DNA of 64,000 nt from a virus, in the IMG/VR virus record IMGVR_UViG_3300027996_001813, positions 41,767 through 105,766 of that record. The stretch is one strand, 5' to 3'. Made by a program: the position numbers and the translations under genes. Below the pieces are notes generated by a model that worked only from the letters and a program-made list of their open reading frames with translations, was not told the origin of the DNA and did no database searches. The stretch's first letter is position 1. The number at the start of each line of letters is the position of its first letter. Below are positions 40,588-50,167 of this stretch, in pieces.

Positions 40588-43500
40588 CTTAATCTCTCAA
40601 CTCTTTCGGCAATCAATGAGCCTCTGTCGTCCATCTTTCCTCTAATTTTAAGAACGTTACCTTCTTCTAGAAGTGTCTTAGATCTTACAAATGTCTTAGG
40701 GAACACCACGATGTTGTCCATGACGTACGTATTGTCGCGTGCCGTCACAAACGCCATAGGGTCACCCTTTTTAGTAATAATTTCACGTACCGTATCCACA
40801 CAGACAGCAATCTCGAACTGCATGTCAGGGTATCCGCTACGCACCAAATCAATGCAACTTTCTTGTGCTTTATAGATATCAGCTTCACTACCACTTAGGG
40901 AGATCCCTAGGTAATGTTGCTCCCAGGCTACTCGCTGTGCCTTGGTATCGAATAGTTCACGACCGTCATAGTCAGACAGAAGACCCCTAATGGCAGCACG
41001 ACGACGCACGTTCGGAATCTTGACGTTAAACTTTTCTTTTACCAGTAAGGACTTGTCATCGTCGGCAAGTGCTCTCACGATACGAATCCAATCTGGATCT
41101 TGCTGATGAGGAGCAAGCTCTAAAACAACTTCCATTTCTTTGACCGTAAGGCCATCTAGTAAACGGAACTTGGCTTGACTCTCAACTCTGTGTTCTTCGA
41201 TATCATCGAATGCACCACCACGAATCAGTGCAGTCATGACACCGGCATTGACTTTACTCTTGGTGGTCTTGAACTTCCACAGAATATCATCAAACGTTTC
41301 GCAGTCCTTGCAAAGCTTGACAAGATCATTGACAGCAGTAACCCCAACACCCTTGAGGGCTGTAAGCCCGAAAGCAATATGTGTGTCGTCCACAACGGCA
41401 AACTCTTTGTTGCTCATGGACACACGAGGAGGAGTAACCTCGATGTCAAATAATTTACCATCGAAAGTCAGAGCCGCCATTTGTTCAAACTTATCCGGGT
41501 GACTCTCTGCGTGACGAAGCTTAGCACACAAGAACTCAACGGTATAGTTGGCTTTTAGATAAGCGGTTTCGTACGCAAGTAGAGCATAGCCTACACCGTG
41601 AGATTTGTTGAATCCATATCCAGCAAACTTCTCAATGTATCCCCAAATTTCCTCAGCGGTAATAGGGTCAATGTTATTCTTAGCACAACCAGAAACGAAT
41701 ACCTCTTGCCATTTGGCCATTTCCTCAGGCTTCTTCTTGCCCATAGCCTTACGAACCATGTCAGCGTCTACCGAGTTCATGCAAGCAAGTTGCTGGCAGA
41801 TATAGATAACCTGCTCTTGGTACAAGAGTGCAGAGTATGTCGGTGACATGATCGGCTCAAGCATAGGGTGAATGTACTCAGGGTCTTCACCCTTGTTCTT
41901 CACGCTACGGTAAGCCGTATGCATATTACTTTCCATGGGGCCGGGTCGAATGATACTAACCAAGTCAGAAATCTCTTCAATAGATCCAGGCTGTAGGTTC
42001 TTGCTCCAGGTACGACCCAGTTGTTTTTCAATCTGGAAAACGCCTACGGTAAAGCCTTGGCCAATCATGGCCATGGTCACCGGATCATCTAGCGGCATGG
42101 CCTGTCGCGAAAGCTTAATATCATGGCGATCCTTGACAAGCTCCATGGTCACCTGGATATCATCCAACGTGGTCAATCCAAGGATATCGAGCTTGAGCAG
42201 ACTCAAGGAGTCCACCGTGTTCATGTCCCATCCGAAAAGTAGACTTCCGTCCTTCGACCGTGCAAGAGGATATGGACTCTCGTCAAACGGAACATCAGAG
42301 ATCACGACCGCAGCCGCGTGGATCCCTGTTGATTTGTAACACCCTTCAAGTGCTAGGGCAATCTTAAACCAAGGCGTGTACTTGTTATAATACTCCTTAA
42401 GCTCTGGTACAGTATCGATAGCTTCCTGTAGACTGATAGCACCGTGATCATCGTTCTTAGCGGGCACCAAAGCCGTGATCTTATTAGCCTCATCGAAAGG
42501 CATGTCATAGACCTTGAAAACTTCTTTTAGAATAGCCTTAGCTTGAAGGCCACCAAGGGTGACTAGCTGTGCGACGTTACCTGCACCGAACCGTTCTCGG
42601 ATATACTCAAGTACTTTCTGTCGCTTCGAACGGGGAACGTCAGTATCAATATCAGGCAAACCTCCGCGACCTTTATTGAGGAACCGCTCCCAAATGAGAC
42701 CATACTCAAGAGGATCAATCTCAGTAATACCCAAAGCATAACTAACAAGGCTACCACCCGCACTACCACGTCCACGACCAACCAGGATATTTTGGCTATG
42801 CACCCAGGACATGACATCGTGGACGATGAGGAAGTAGTCTGCGAACCCCATTTCTTCAATGTCCGTAAGCTCTCTTTCCAGTCGATCATGATAAGACTCA
42901 CCAGTAATGTCGCGTTGCGATAGTTTACTTAGCCCTTCACGAGCAATCTCACGAAGATATTCATTAGATGTTTTTCCTTCGGGGATAAACTTATACTTAG
43001 GCAAACGACGTTTCTTGATATCAAGATTAACGTTACAACGATCAGCAATCTCACAAGCAAGATCAAGCTCACTTTCCAAGAGACCAAGTTCGGCCATTTC
43101 ATCACGACTCTTGAGGTAGTATTCCTCAGGAATAAAGTCAGTGTATGTAGCACGACTATACTTGTTGGCACTCATTTCCAACAGAGTCTTGTGTGCCTCA
43201 GCGTCATGCTGCTCAACGTAGTGAACGTTGTTGGTAGCTACGGTACGCAAACCATACTTAGTACCAATACTACGAAGCCTAGTGTTAATCTGCTTCTGCT
43301 CTGCAACACCAGTATCCTGTACTTCCAGGAACAGGTGGTCCTTGTCAAAGATCTTAAGGAAACGACGAATCAAACCCTCTGCCTTAAACAGAGCAGCGGT
43401 CTCATACACTTCGCCGCTTTCGTCTACCTTATCATACAGTTGAGAAGAGACAACCCCGTCAAGACTACTGCCCGTAAGACAGATTACGCCTTCACTGTAT

Positions 43501-43877
43501 TGCTCTAAAAGAGAAAAGTCAATGCGGGGACTGTAGAAGAAATAGTCCGGACTGTTGGCGTGCGATAGCAGCCGCGTGATGTTCTTCCAGCCGGTTTCAT
43601 TCTCGGCCAGTAGAACGATGTGAGACACCTGACGTACTTTCTGGATTCTAAGCTGCTCTGCGTCCTCGCAAAAATACAGGTCGGCCCCCAGGATGGGCTT
43701 GACCCCAGCCGCCTCTGCCTCGCGACAAAAGTTTACCGTTTCAAAGACGTTCGAATAGTCTGTAAGTGCTACGGCGGGCTGTCCTAGCTCCTTGGCTCTG
43801 GCGACAATCTTTTTGATGTCAGCAGAACCGTACAGCATAGAAGCTTTAGAATGTACGTTCAGGTGTGTAAATGTCAT
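40584..43877 (-). CDS. dnaE: DNA polymerase III alpha subunit (DnaE-type)
   Basis: A 1097-residue family C polymerase. The N-terminal PHP domain is HLNVHSKASMLYG and VALTDYSNVF. The catalytic region has GRGRGSAGGSLVSYALG and PDIDTDVP (catalytic Asp409/411), with the third Asp in LLKLDILGLTTLD. A helix-hairpin-helix (LKGVGVTAVNDLVK) and a C-terminal OB fold follow. The length and domain order match bacterial DnaE. No beta clamp or clamp loader gene is visible here, so these may be host-supplied. Confidence 0.94.
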   Translation of the reverse strand: MTFTHLNVHSKASMLYGSADIKKIVARAKELGQPAVALTDYSNVFETVNFCREAEAAGVKPILGADLYFCEDAEQLRIQKVRQVSHIVLLAENETGWKNITRLLSHANSPDYFFYSPRIDFSLLEQYSEGVICLTGSSLDGVVSSQLYDKVDESGEVYETAALFKAEGLIRRFLKIFDKDHLFLEVQDTGVAEQKQINTRLRSIGTKYGLRTVATNNVHYVEQHDAEAHKTLLEMSANKYSRATYTDFIPEEYYLKSRDEMAELGLLESELDLACEIADRCNVNLDIKKRRLPKYKFIPEGKTSNEYLREIAREGLSKLSQRDITGESYHDRLERELTDIEEMGFADYFLIVHDVMSWVHSQNILVGRGRGSAGGSLVSYALGITEIDPLEYGLIWERFLNKGRGGLPDIDTDVPRSKRQKVLEYIRERFGAGNVAQLVTLGGLQAKAILKEVFKVYDMPFDEANKITALVPAKNDDHGAISLQEAIDTVPELKEYYNKYTPWFKIALALEGCYKSTGIHAAAVVISDVPFDESPYPLARSKDGSLLFGWDMNTVDSLSLLKLDILGLTTLDDIQVTMELVKDRHDIKLSRQAMPLDDPVTMAMIGQGFTVGVFQIEKQLGRTWSKNLQPGSIEEISDLVSIIRPGPMESNMHTAYRSVKNKGEDPEYIHPMLEPIMSPTYSALLYQEQVIYICQQLACMNSVDADMVRKAMGKKKPEEMAKWQEVFVSGCAKNNIDPITAEEIWGYIEKFAGYGFNKSHGVGYALLAYETAYLKANYTVEFLCAKLRHAESHPDKFEQMAALTFDGKLFDIEVTPPRVSMSNKEFAVVDDTHIAFGLTALKGVGVTAVNDLVKLCKDCETFDDILWKFKTTKSKVNAGVMTALIRGGAFDDIEEHRVESQAKFRLLDGLTVKEMEVVLELAPHQQDPDWIRIVRALADDDKSLLVKEKFNVKIPNVRRRAAIRGLLSDYDGRELFDTKAQRVAWEQHYLGISLSGSEADIYKAQESCIDLVRSGYPDMQFEIAVCVDTVREIITKKGDPMAFVTARDNTYVMDNIVVFPKTFVRSKTLLEEGNVLKIRGKMDDRGSLIAERVERLR

Positions 43878-44539
43878 CTGGATCTTCGATTGTAAATCTT
43901 ATTCGTCGGCTTGGTGATTCGCTTACCAGGAGACTTGCTATTTTTTGCGTTCAGTCTTCGCATAGCCTCTAAGCGAGCTTTGTTTCCTTCTTGACCAGTA
44001 CCCGAAGTGTGGTTACCATCTTTGTCATAGCCACCAGTACGAACAACATCAGCACCAGCCTTGTCCCAAAGGTCACCGACTCTAGTTCTTGTCTTAATGC
44101 CAGTAACTACAGGATACTCTAGTTGTAAGTTGTCCATCGGTTTGAGTTTACAGCCACACTGTTGGCCTTTCTCATCTACATGATGACACGAAATCGTCTT
44201 TTTGTCAATCAGTTCCTCTAGTTCTTCGATGGTTCCTTCTATGTTCTCGAAATCGCTTCTGCCTGAACTGGACTTAACGTGTAACATGCCATTAGAAAAT
44301 GCCCCCACGTTCGTCATGTGACCATGGCGACACTGGTACGACTTATCTAGCGTGAACCGTGTCTCACCACGCAGGATTGTGATTGACTGATTGCCAACCC
44401 CTTCGTCACGACACACGGGACAGACGGCTTTCATTTTGTCAATCTTTCTACAAAGCGTCTCCTCTTGCTTCTTGGTCATCAGTAACTCTGTTACGTGACC
44501 CTTCTCCCAGCAGCCTATTACTACAATATGTTTAGCCAT
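43874..44539 (-). CDS. Zinc-finger protein of unknown function
   Basis: A 221-residue protein. The start at 44539 overlaps the ClpP-like stop (TAATG). Residues ~39-65 have CPVCRDEG and CRHGHM, and a second cluster is CHHVDEKGQQCGC. The C-terminus is basic (RRLNAKNSKSPGKRITKP). No domain name can be given; a nucleic-acid-binding role in replication is plausible by context. Confidence 0.72.
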   Translation of the reverse strand: MAKHIVVIGCWEKGHVTELLMTKKQEETLCRKIDKMKAVCPVCRDEGVGNQSITILRGETRFTLDKSYQCRHGHMTNVGAFSNGMLHVKSSSGRSDFENIEGTIEELEELIDKKTISCHHVDEKGQQCGCKLKPMDNLQLEYPVVTGIKTRTRVGDLWDKAGADVVRTGGYDKDGNHTSGTGQEGNKARLEAMRRLNAKNSKSPGKRITKPTNKIYNRRSR

Positions 44540-45126
44540 TACTCTTCTCCGTCTTTCTGATCCCAAATGTGATCAATGATACCCCACTCTAGGGCCTGCT
44601 CAGCACTAAAGTATTTGTCACCAACCTGTTCGCAATGCTTCTTCCAGAACGTGGCCTTTTGGCTGGTGTGCTTTTCCATAAGAGCATACCAACTCTTTGC
44701 CATTGCATCATAATGAACTAAGTCCTTTTTTAGTTCATCCGTACGCTTCATGCCAAACTCGTCCCACGACTGATGGACCATGAACCAAGTGTTTGGAGTA
44801 GCGTATCTATGTCCTGGTTCGCCACGAGCAACCAACAATGGTGCAGCACTCATACATTTGCCAATAGCAGTAATATGTACTGGTGCCTGAAGAGTACCGA
44901 TCACGTCGTACAATGCATACATTTCGTACTCGCTACCACCAAATGAACCAATGAATAGTTCAATAGGCTTTTCCGTTGACTCTGCATTCATGTAATACAG
45001 ACCCTTAATAACTGTACCAATAGATGTTTCGTCAACACCATCAAACATAAAGATACGTCTATTGGTACGGTCTACACCATAGTCAAAATATGCATCAATC
45101 CAATCTTTACCAATACGTGCTCTCAT
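44539..45126 (-). CDS. ClpP-like serine protease
   Basis: A 195-residue ClpP/crotonase-fold protease. The catalytic triad is present: Ser93 in GKCMSAAPLL, His118 in FMVHQS and Asp170 in GDKYFSAEQALEWGIID. Loops and the final IIDHI motif match. Because all three residues are in place it is likely active. It is located between replication genes, unlike head protease genes, so a regulatory proteolysis role or use of a host Clp ATPase is inferred. Confidence 0.88.
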   Translation of the reverse strand: MRARIGKDWIDAYFDYGVDRTNRRIFMFDGVDETSIGTVIKGLYYMNAESTEKPIELFIGSFGGSEYEMYALYDVIGTLQAPVHITAIGKCMSAAPLLVARGEPGHRYATPNTWFMVHQSWDEFGMKRTDELKKDLVHYDAMAKSWYALMEKHTSQKATFWKKHCEQVGDKYFSAEQALEWGIIDHIWDQKDGEE

Positions 45127-46091
45127 TATGTTTTAAACTTCCCATTCCATTGACTAGAACAAACGCCAGTGTCGCATAACGAACGACACTTCCAAGCCCA
45201 CCTCTTTTCAAAGTCACTGTTGTCTCTAACGATACGGTCGATATAAGCAGTAGACTCGATCTCTTTTACCTTGTTCTTAACCCATTCTTCTGTCGCTAGA
45301 TCCTCTTCTTCTGTAAATGCTACAGTGATAGGATTCTTAGTGAAGTAGTCAAACGTCAAGATCACGTTCTTGTAATTGTAACCCTTGTTACTAATGTCGT
45401 CAATGAACTCACGACGAGAAGCAAGAGAATACATCTTCACTTGAATGTCTTCACGACACTGCAAGTAGTCTTGTGTCCATGTGCCGGTCTTGTAGTCAAT
45501 CACATGGATGGTTTCGGGGTCTTCTTCGATCACAAGGTCCATGTAACCAATAATCGGAACGTCTGTACCAGGAATGTTAATCCTATAGCCATACTCGTAC
45601 CCAACTACTTCCCCTTCTGGGTTCCGCAGGGTCTTATTCCACATGTCTTTGTAACGCTCAATCTGTGTCTCGCACATCTTGATTGATCCATCAAACAGAT
45701 CGCGAGGACAACCCGGCAATGCGTCTAGGGGCTTTTGCGAAATGCTACATGTGTTATCTTCTTTTGAAGCGTAAGGACATGTGTCACACAGCGGTCTCTT
45801 GTTGGCGTAGTCTTTTTCTTTAGCCCATACCAATGGGCTTTCCATGACCTCTGGCTTCTGGTAACGATCTAGCGTTTCTAGTACTCCACCATAACCACGA
45901 TACAGTCTGGCTACCCAGTCTGGATCACTACCATTGGAATACTGCTCCAAAACATCATGGATAAGAGAACCATGACAAGCACCCCAGTTGGTCTTAAGTG
46001 CAAGATCGGTATTGTACGTTAACCAATACTTAAACTTACACATCTCAAAAGTTTTGATGCGTGAGGGTGAAATGGACTTGAGTTTTAACAT
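45126..46091 (-). CDS. RecB/Cas4-like PD-(D/E)XK nuclease
   Basis: A 321-residue nuclease. GSLIHDVLEQY near residue 42 is motif I, IIGYMDLVIEED with IHVIDYKTG forms the D...DxK core, and DIQVKMYSLA is the QxxxY motif. Cysteines in CDTCPYASKED, CSISQ and near the end in CRSLCDTGVC suggest an Fe-S cluster as in AddB/Cas4. It may resect DNA ends for recombination. It overlaps the primase gene by seven bases. Confidence 0.88.
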   Translation of the reverse strand: MLKLKSISPSRIKTFEMCKFKYWLTYNTDLALKTNWGACHGSLIHDVLEQYSNGSDPDWVARLYRGYGGVLETLDRYQKPEVMESPLVWAKEKDYANKRPLCDTCPYASKEDNTCSISQKPLDALPGCPRDLFDGSIKMCETQIERYKDMWNKTLRNPEGEVVGYEYGYRINIPGTDVPIIGYMDLVIEEDPETIHVIDYKTGTWTQDYLQCREDIQVKMYSLASRREFIDDISNKGYNYKNVILTFDYFTKNPITVAFTEEEDLATEEWVKNKVKEIESTAYIDRIVRDNSDFEKRWAWKCRSLCDTGVCSSQWNGKFKT

Positions 46092-47158
46092 GAGATACCT
46101 TTAAAAATTTCTTGAAGTAAAGTTGTGCTTAGATCGCCACAGTCTTTATCGTGTGGCAGGAGAACCCTGTGCAACTGAAAAAGGTCACCAACAATACGCT
46201 CCATGCGTTCCCATCCTTTTTCACCGGGGCTTTCTCCACTCTTGTATTTAGCAGGATCATCATTGTCGTACGCAACATACAGATCCGTAACACCATACTT
46301 GATTAGTAGTGTTCTGTGAGCATGACAGAAGCTAGTACCAAGTGTGGCAACCCAGTTGTGGATCCCCGCTTCATCCAACTTCATACCATCTAGCGGTCCT
46401 TCAACCAGAATGAGCTTTTTGCTCATGCCCAAGTATCGTTTAGCATTATGTAGGTTATACAGAATGGAGCTAGTAAACAAGTCTCCACGCTGAGGCCATC
46501 TGTTGTAATGGCGACCATGTACCCACTTCATGTACTTGAGGTCACGCTGCTTGAAATACTCAGGAGTATGAATGGTACGTCCTGTATATCCAATCAAGTG
46601 ACCTTCGTGATCTCTAACAGGGAACACGACACGATCATGCATGTACGTACCAAGACGACTCCAAAGGCCAACCTCGTATTTACGCAATGATTCTAGATCA
46701 AACTCACGATTCAGTAGATACTGAGGATCCGGCATGAGGAACTTTAGGTTATCCTCTTTTAGCGGTTCATGAATGTGTAACTTGTTACCACGATGAATAT
46801 TGATTGGATCAGATACCTTCTCATCAAGGTCCACGTTTTTGTTCTCAAGCTGTGTGGTAATCCATTCAACGGTCTCACGAAAGTTGATACCTTTAACACT
46901 ACTCACTAAGCCGAAGATATCATTGCCACGACTCTCCTCACAGTGATGCGTCCAACATACCCATTTACCAAGATCGGTTCGCCAACTCCATGCCGTCACG
47001 TTGTTACGGTCTCCCCCGTGCTGCATGCACTGACACGTAGATTGAATTAGACCGTCTCCACGATCATCAAACTCAATCTCTAGTCTGTCTAGCAGATAAG
47101 TAATGTTGCGATTCGCATGGTTACGAATCGTTTGCTTCTTTTCATTCGTCGTCGTCAT
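46085..47158 (-). CDS. DnaG-type DNA primase
   Basis: A 357-residue primase. The N-terminal zinc site has CMQHGGDRNN and CWTHHCEE. The Toprim domain has LILVEGPLDGMKLDEAG and LYVAYDNDDPAKYK. The ATG at 47158 is chosen; an in-frame GTG at 47167 is also open. Short for bacterial DnaG, it lacks the C-terminal helicase-binding domain. It pairs with the DnaB-type helicase, with which it overlaps by 17 bases. Confidence 0.9.
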   Translation of the reverse strand: MTTTNEKKQTIRNHANRNITYLLDRLEIEFDDRGDGLIQSTCQCMQHGGDRNNVTAWSWRTDLGKWVCWTHHCEESRGNDIFGLVSSVKGINFRETVEWITTQLENKNVDLDEKVSDPINIHRGNKLHIHEPLKEDNLKFLMPDPQYLLNREFDLESLRKYEVGLWSRLGTYMHDRVVFPVRDHEGHLIGYTGRTIHTPEYFKQRDLKYMKWVHGRHYNRWPQRGDLFTSSILYNLHNAKRYLGMSKKLILVEGPLDGMKLDEAGIHNWVATLGTSFCHAHRTLLIKYGVTDLYVAYDNDDPAKYKSGESPGEKGWERMERIVGDLFQLHRVLLPHDKDCGDLSTTLLQEIFKGISC

Positions 47159-48590
47159 CGTCGTCACTATCTTGTTGAGGAGGTGTTACATGACCAATCT
47201 CCAGTTCTTCGAAATAACCACAACTAAGGTCTGCGTTGTAATTAATGTAACTACCCCATAGTCCTTTGCCAAACCTAGACTTAAAGTTCTCCATCTTGTG
47301 AGTACCGTTGCCATCGTCAGCACGTTCAGCGTCAGTCTTTCTTTTGAGGTAACTGACAGAATCTACGTTCTCACTGATGCGTTTACCACCAGCGACAGCC
47401 TTGATTCCAGAGATCAATTCGTTGTTAGTTTGGCCAAACCCAATAAGCGGCACATTGTACTTGTTGATAAAGTCATGCAACGCCGCAATGTGTAAACCAT
47501 TCTGTTGCCATTCTTGCAGGACACCACGACTAATCTCGTTGGTCATAGCCAGCTTGATATAGTCATACACAATCAAGCACTGCGGTACACGAGTATCACG
47601 GTCGGGCTTAACGTGGGTCAGTAGCCACCTTCTGATATGCGGTAGCACGTCAGGAACGCTGAGACCACTAATCGACTGATAGAAAATAGGCATCTTCTTC
47701 ACTGCTTCCCAAAGACGCGGCTCTTTAAGCTTGCGACCATGAGCCATGATCTCATCACGAATCTTCGGATCTGTGACGTTGTTATCAATTAGTTCTTTTT
47801 CTGACATACGCCAGAAACCAGTTTCAATATACTCTGACGGAACCCTAGCAACCATGGCTGCAATACGCACCCACTGGTCTTGCTTGCTTAGCTCGCTATC
47901 AAGATAAAGAACTGGTAGCCCCTTGCGTGCAGCGGTGACAGCGGCACGCATACCAAACTGAGACTTACCACTGCCAGTAGTACCAACCAAGAATGTCATA
48001 GAGCCATTTCTCAGTTGACCGATACACTCTTGCCACAAAGGATAACCTAGATCAAGCCCCATATGTCCAGGGTCATCAGCAAGAGTATTAATGAACTCTT
48101 CAAACCCTTCACGAATATCTTCAATGGCGTGTTCGCCCTTGTCGATAATATTGACCTTACTGATGATGGCGTTTTCAACCTTACCAATCATCACTGACAA
48201 CGAATCGTTGGTCGCTGATAGATAGTCTCTTTGCTCAACAAAGGCTTGAGTATATTGGTCCTTGAGTGCCTGTCTCTTGACCTCAAGAAAATGATTGTCA
48301 ACCTCACCAATGCTCACTTCTTCGGCAATCAGTTCATCAATCCACTCACCGTTCCTCGTGGCAGACAAGTAGTTATGATGACCCAATGCTTTAGCTTCCG
48401 CCACAAGCTTGGCCTTCGTGACCTTCTGAGCTTCTTTATCAATAACCAGAGACCGTAGTGCCTCAAAGGTCATACGGGTAGCCGTATGTTGAAAGTCTTC
48501 CTCTCCAAGATATTCAACAAACTCAAACAGCTTGTCTGGATGCTGTACAACTCCTGCTAGGAATATCTTCTCTGCTGCAACGTTACTCAT
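47142..48590 (-). CDS. dnaB: DnaB-type replicative helicase
   Basis: A 482-residue helicase. The N-terminal helical domain is present. RecA-like motifs follow: GTTGSGKSQFGM (Walker A, around residue 205), VLYLDSELS, CLIVYDYIKL (Walker B) and VPLIGFGQTNNEL. The C-terminus is a run of acidic residues (DSDDDDDDE), an unusual tail. It would unwind DNA for the DnaE polymerase and host or phage partners. Confidence 0.92.
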   Translation of the reverse strand: MSNVAAEKIFLAGVVQHPDKLFEFVEYLGEEDFQHTATRMTFEALRSLVIDKEAQKVTKAKLVAEAKALGHHNYLSATRNGEWIDELIAEEVSIGEVDNHFLEVKRQALKDQYTQAFVEQRDYLSATNDSLSVMIGKVENAIISKVNIIDKGEHAIEDIREGFEEFINTLADDPGHMGLDLGYPLWQECIGQLRNGSMTFLVGTTGSGKSQFGMRAAVTAARKGLPVLYLDSELSKQDQWVRIAAMVARVPSEYIETGFWRMSEKELIDNNVTDPKIRDEIMAHGRKLKEPRLWEAVKKMPIFYQSISGLSVPDVLPHIRRWLLTHVKPDRDTRVPQCLIVYDYIKLAMTNEISRGVLQEWQQNGLHIAALHDFINKYNVPLIGFGQTNNELISGIKAVAGGKRISENVDSVSYLKRKTDAERADDGNGTHKMENFKSRFGKGLWGSYINYNADLSCGYFEELEIGHVTPPQQDSDDDDDDE

Positions 48591-48999
48591 TTCGTGCTTC
48601 TTCGATTAGTTTTTGTAGTTCTTCGACAGACACGTTACCACGTACTTCGATTAATGTAATTTCGTTTGTCTCGCACCAGAGTCTCTTTCTGGCGTCTCGT
48701 GCCTTAGATTTTTCAAACCCTTTCTTGTCACTGTGGAATAGCTTAACAAACTTATCGTGTTGTATGCCTTGATACTCAAAGCCCAGTTTGTTATGCGGCA
48801 TGAAAAAATCTAAGTAAAGTCGTTCTTCCGGTAGAGGAAACTCTTCCAAAATCAATGCGTGAAAACCATAGATGCTACGTAGCAAGCGACCGAGCATGTA
48901 CTGCCCAGCCGACTTGCACTGTTCGCGTGTCCGTACGGGATACCTTTCGGGTAGAATCTCCATACGAATCTCGCGGCCATTAAGCGTCTTGAATTTCAT
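48583..48999 (-). CDS. PD-(D/E)XK-fold nuclease-like protein
   Basis: A 138-residue protein. RLYLDFFMPHNKLGFEYQGIQHDKF provides an Asp followed by an E-x-Q-G-x-Q-H motif; ARDARKRLWCETNEITLIEVRG resembles the downstream helix-strand. This pattern is found in phage and giant-virus nucleases of the Vsr/PD-(D/E)XK type. It may be a resolvase-like enzyme or a small homing endonuclease. It is placed between recombinase and helicase genes with short overlaps. Confidence 0.72.
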   Translation of the reverse strand: MKFKTLNGREIRMEILPERYPVRTREQCKSAGQYMLGRLLRSIYGFHALILEEFPLPEERLYLDFFMPHNKLGFEYQGIQHDKFVKLFHSDKKGFEKSKARDARKRLWCETNEITLIEVRGNVSVEELQKLIEEARNE

Positions 49000-50167
49000 C
49001 TACTAGATCTTCAATGGGATCATGTCCACCAGGAATGAATAAGCTTTGTACTTCTGCGTCCAGCTTGTTGAATAGTACACTGTCCATCAAGAGTCTGCGA
49101 GCAGCATTGAACTGACTCATACAAGTGGAGGCGATTTCCTCGCCATCCATAATGTACTCACCAGTGTCACGGTCGATCTTAGGCAGGAAGACTTGCTTGC
49201 CACCTTTGCCACCCATACGCAGGACACCAAAGTTGCACGCCTGAGTCACAAGTTCCTGCTCGCGGAAAATACCGTTCTTGAAAAGGATAGGGAACACACC
49301 TTCGTTACCATCGGGGGCTACCTTGTTTTTGATTACCTTGTATCTGATTAGGCTGCCGATACGCTCCTTGTCAGAGTCCAGGATCCAATCGGTCTTGCGG
49401 GGCGTGAAGAGTCGGATACGCTGCGAAGCATAGAACTTAAGAGCATAGCCGCCAGGGGTATCCGTAGGGTCACCATACATGGTGATCTTATCGCGGATCT
49501 GATTGACGAACACGAGGGCGACCTTGTTTTGCTCAGACACACCGATGAGCTTACGCATGGCATCAGACATGAGCTTGGCCAGCTTGCCCACGGTAGAGTC
49601 ACCGATCTCTCCAGCCATCACTGACTGCGGTTGAGCGGCGTCGATAGAGTCTAGGATGGCCACTCCGTTAGGAACCATACCGGCAAACTTACGCATTGCT
49701 TCAAAAGCCTGCTCACCATTGGAAGCATTGACGATCCATAGGGGACATTCGGGATGCGGAGACTTCTTGCCAGCGGCCAGGGCTGTTGCGTGCTCAACGG
49801 CAATATCAAGATAGGGACGAAGCGTTCGAACCGTCCGCATAAGAGATAGGTTCAGGTTTCTCTCCATGTTGACATATAGTACAGTCTTGCCAGCCTGGAT
49901 AGCACGACCAGCTACCTCTAGTGACAACGTTGTCTTGCAGGTTCCCTCTGCACCGAAGATCTCGGTGATACGCCCCTCAGGAAATGGCACAGCTAAATCG
50001 TAGTCTAAGTTATATGACCCACTACGATTAGGATTGGGATCACCAACCTCCTCTGCCGACATGGCTTGTACGCCATCTTGTTCTACCTCCTGCTTGAAAA
50101 AGCCAAAGGTGGGAGTCGTCTGCTCCTCGATATCAATGTTCAGTCCAGGTTTCTTACGCTTTGCCAT
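48980..50167 (-). CDS. RecA/UvsX-like recombinase with non-canonical Walker A
   Basis: A 395-residue recombinase. GRITEIFGAEGTCKTTLS is the P-loop at residues 72-79, where Cys77 replaces the usual Gly (codon TGC at 49937-49939). VAILDSIDAAQ is Walker B, ALVFVNQIRDKI is loop 2 region, and TPGGYALKFYASQRIRL follows RecA. T4 UvsX also has a non-Gly residue at this place, so activity is likely. It would drive strand exchange in recombination-dependent replication. Confidence 0.9.
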   Translation of the reverse strand: MAKRKKPGLNIDIEEQTTPTFGFFKQEVEQDGVQAMSAEEVGDPNPNRSGSYNLDYDLAVPFPEGRITEIFGAEGTCKTTLSLEVAGRAIQAGKTVLYVNMERNLNLSLMRTVRTLRPYLDIAVEHATALAAGKKSPHPECPLWIVNASNGEQAFEAMRKFAGMVPNGVAILDSIDAAQPQSVMAGEIGDSTVGKLAKLMSDAMRKLIGVSEQNKVALVFVNQIRDKITMYGDPTDTPGGYALKFYASQRIRLFTPRKTDWILDSDKERIGSLIRYKVIKNKVAPDGNEGVFPILFKNGIFREQELVTQACNFGVLRMGGKGGKQVFLPKIDRDTGEYIMDGEEIASTCMSQFNAARRLLMDSVLFNKLDAEVQSLFIPGGHDPIEDLVDEIQDA

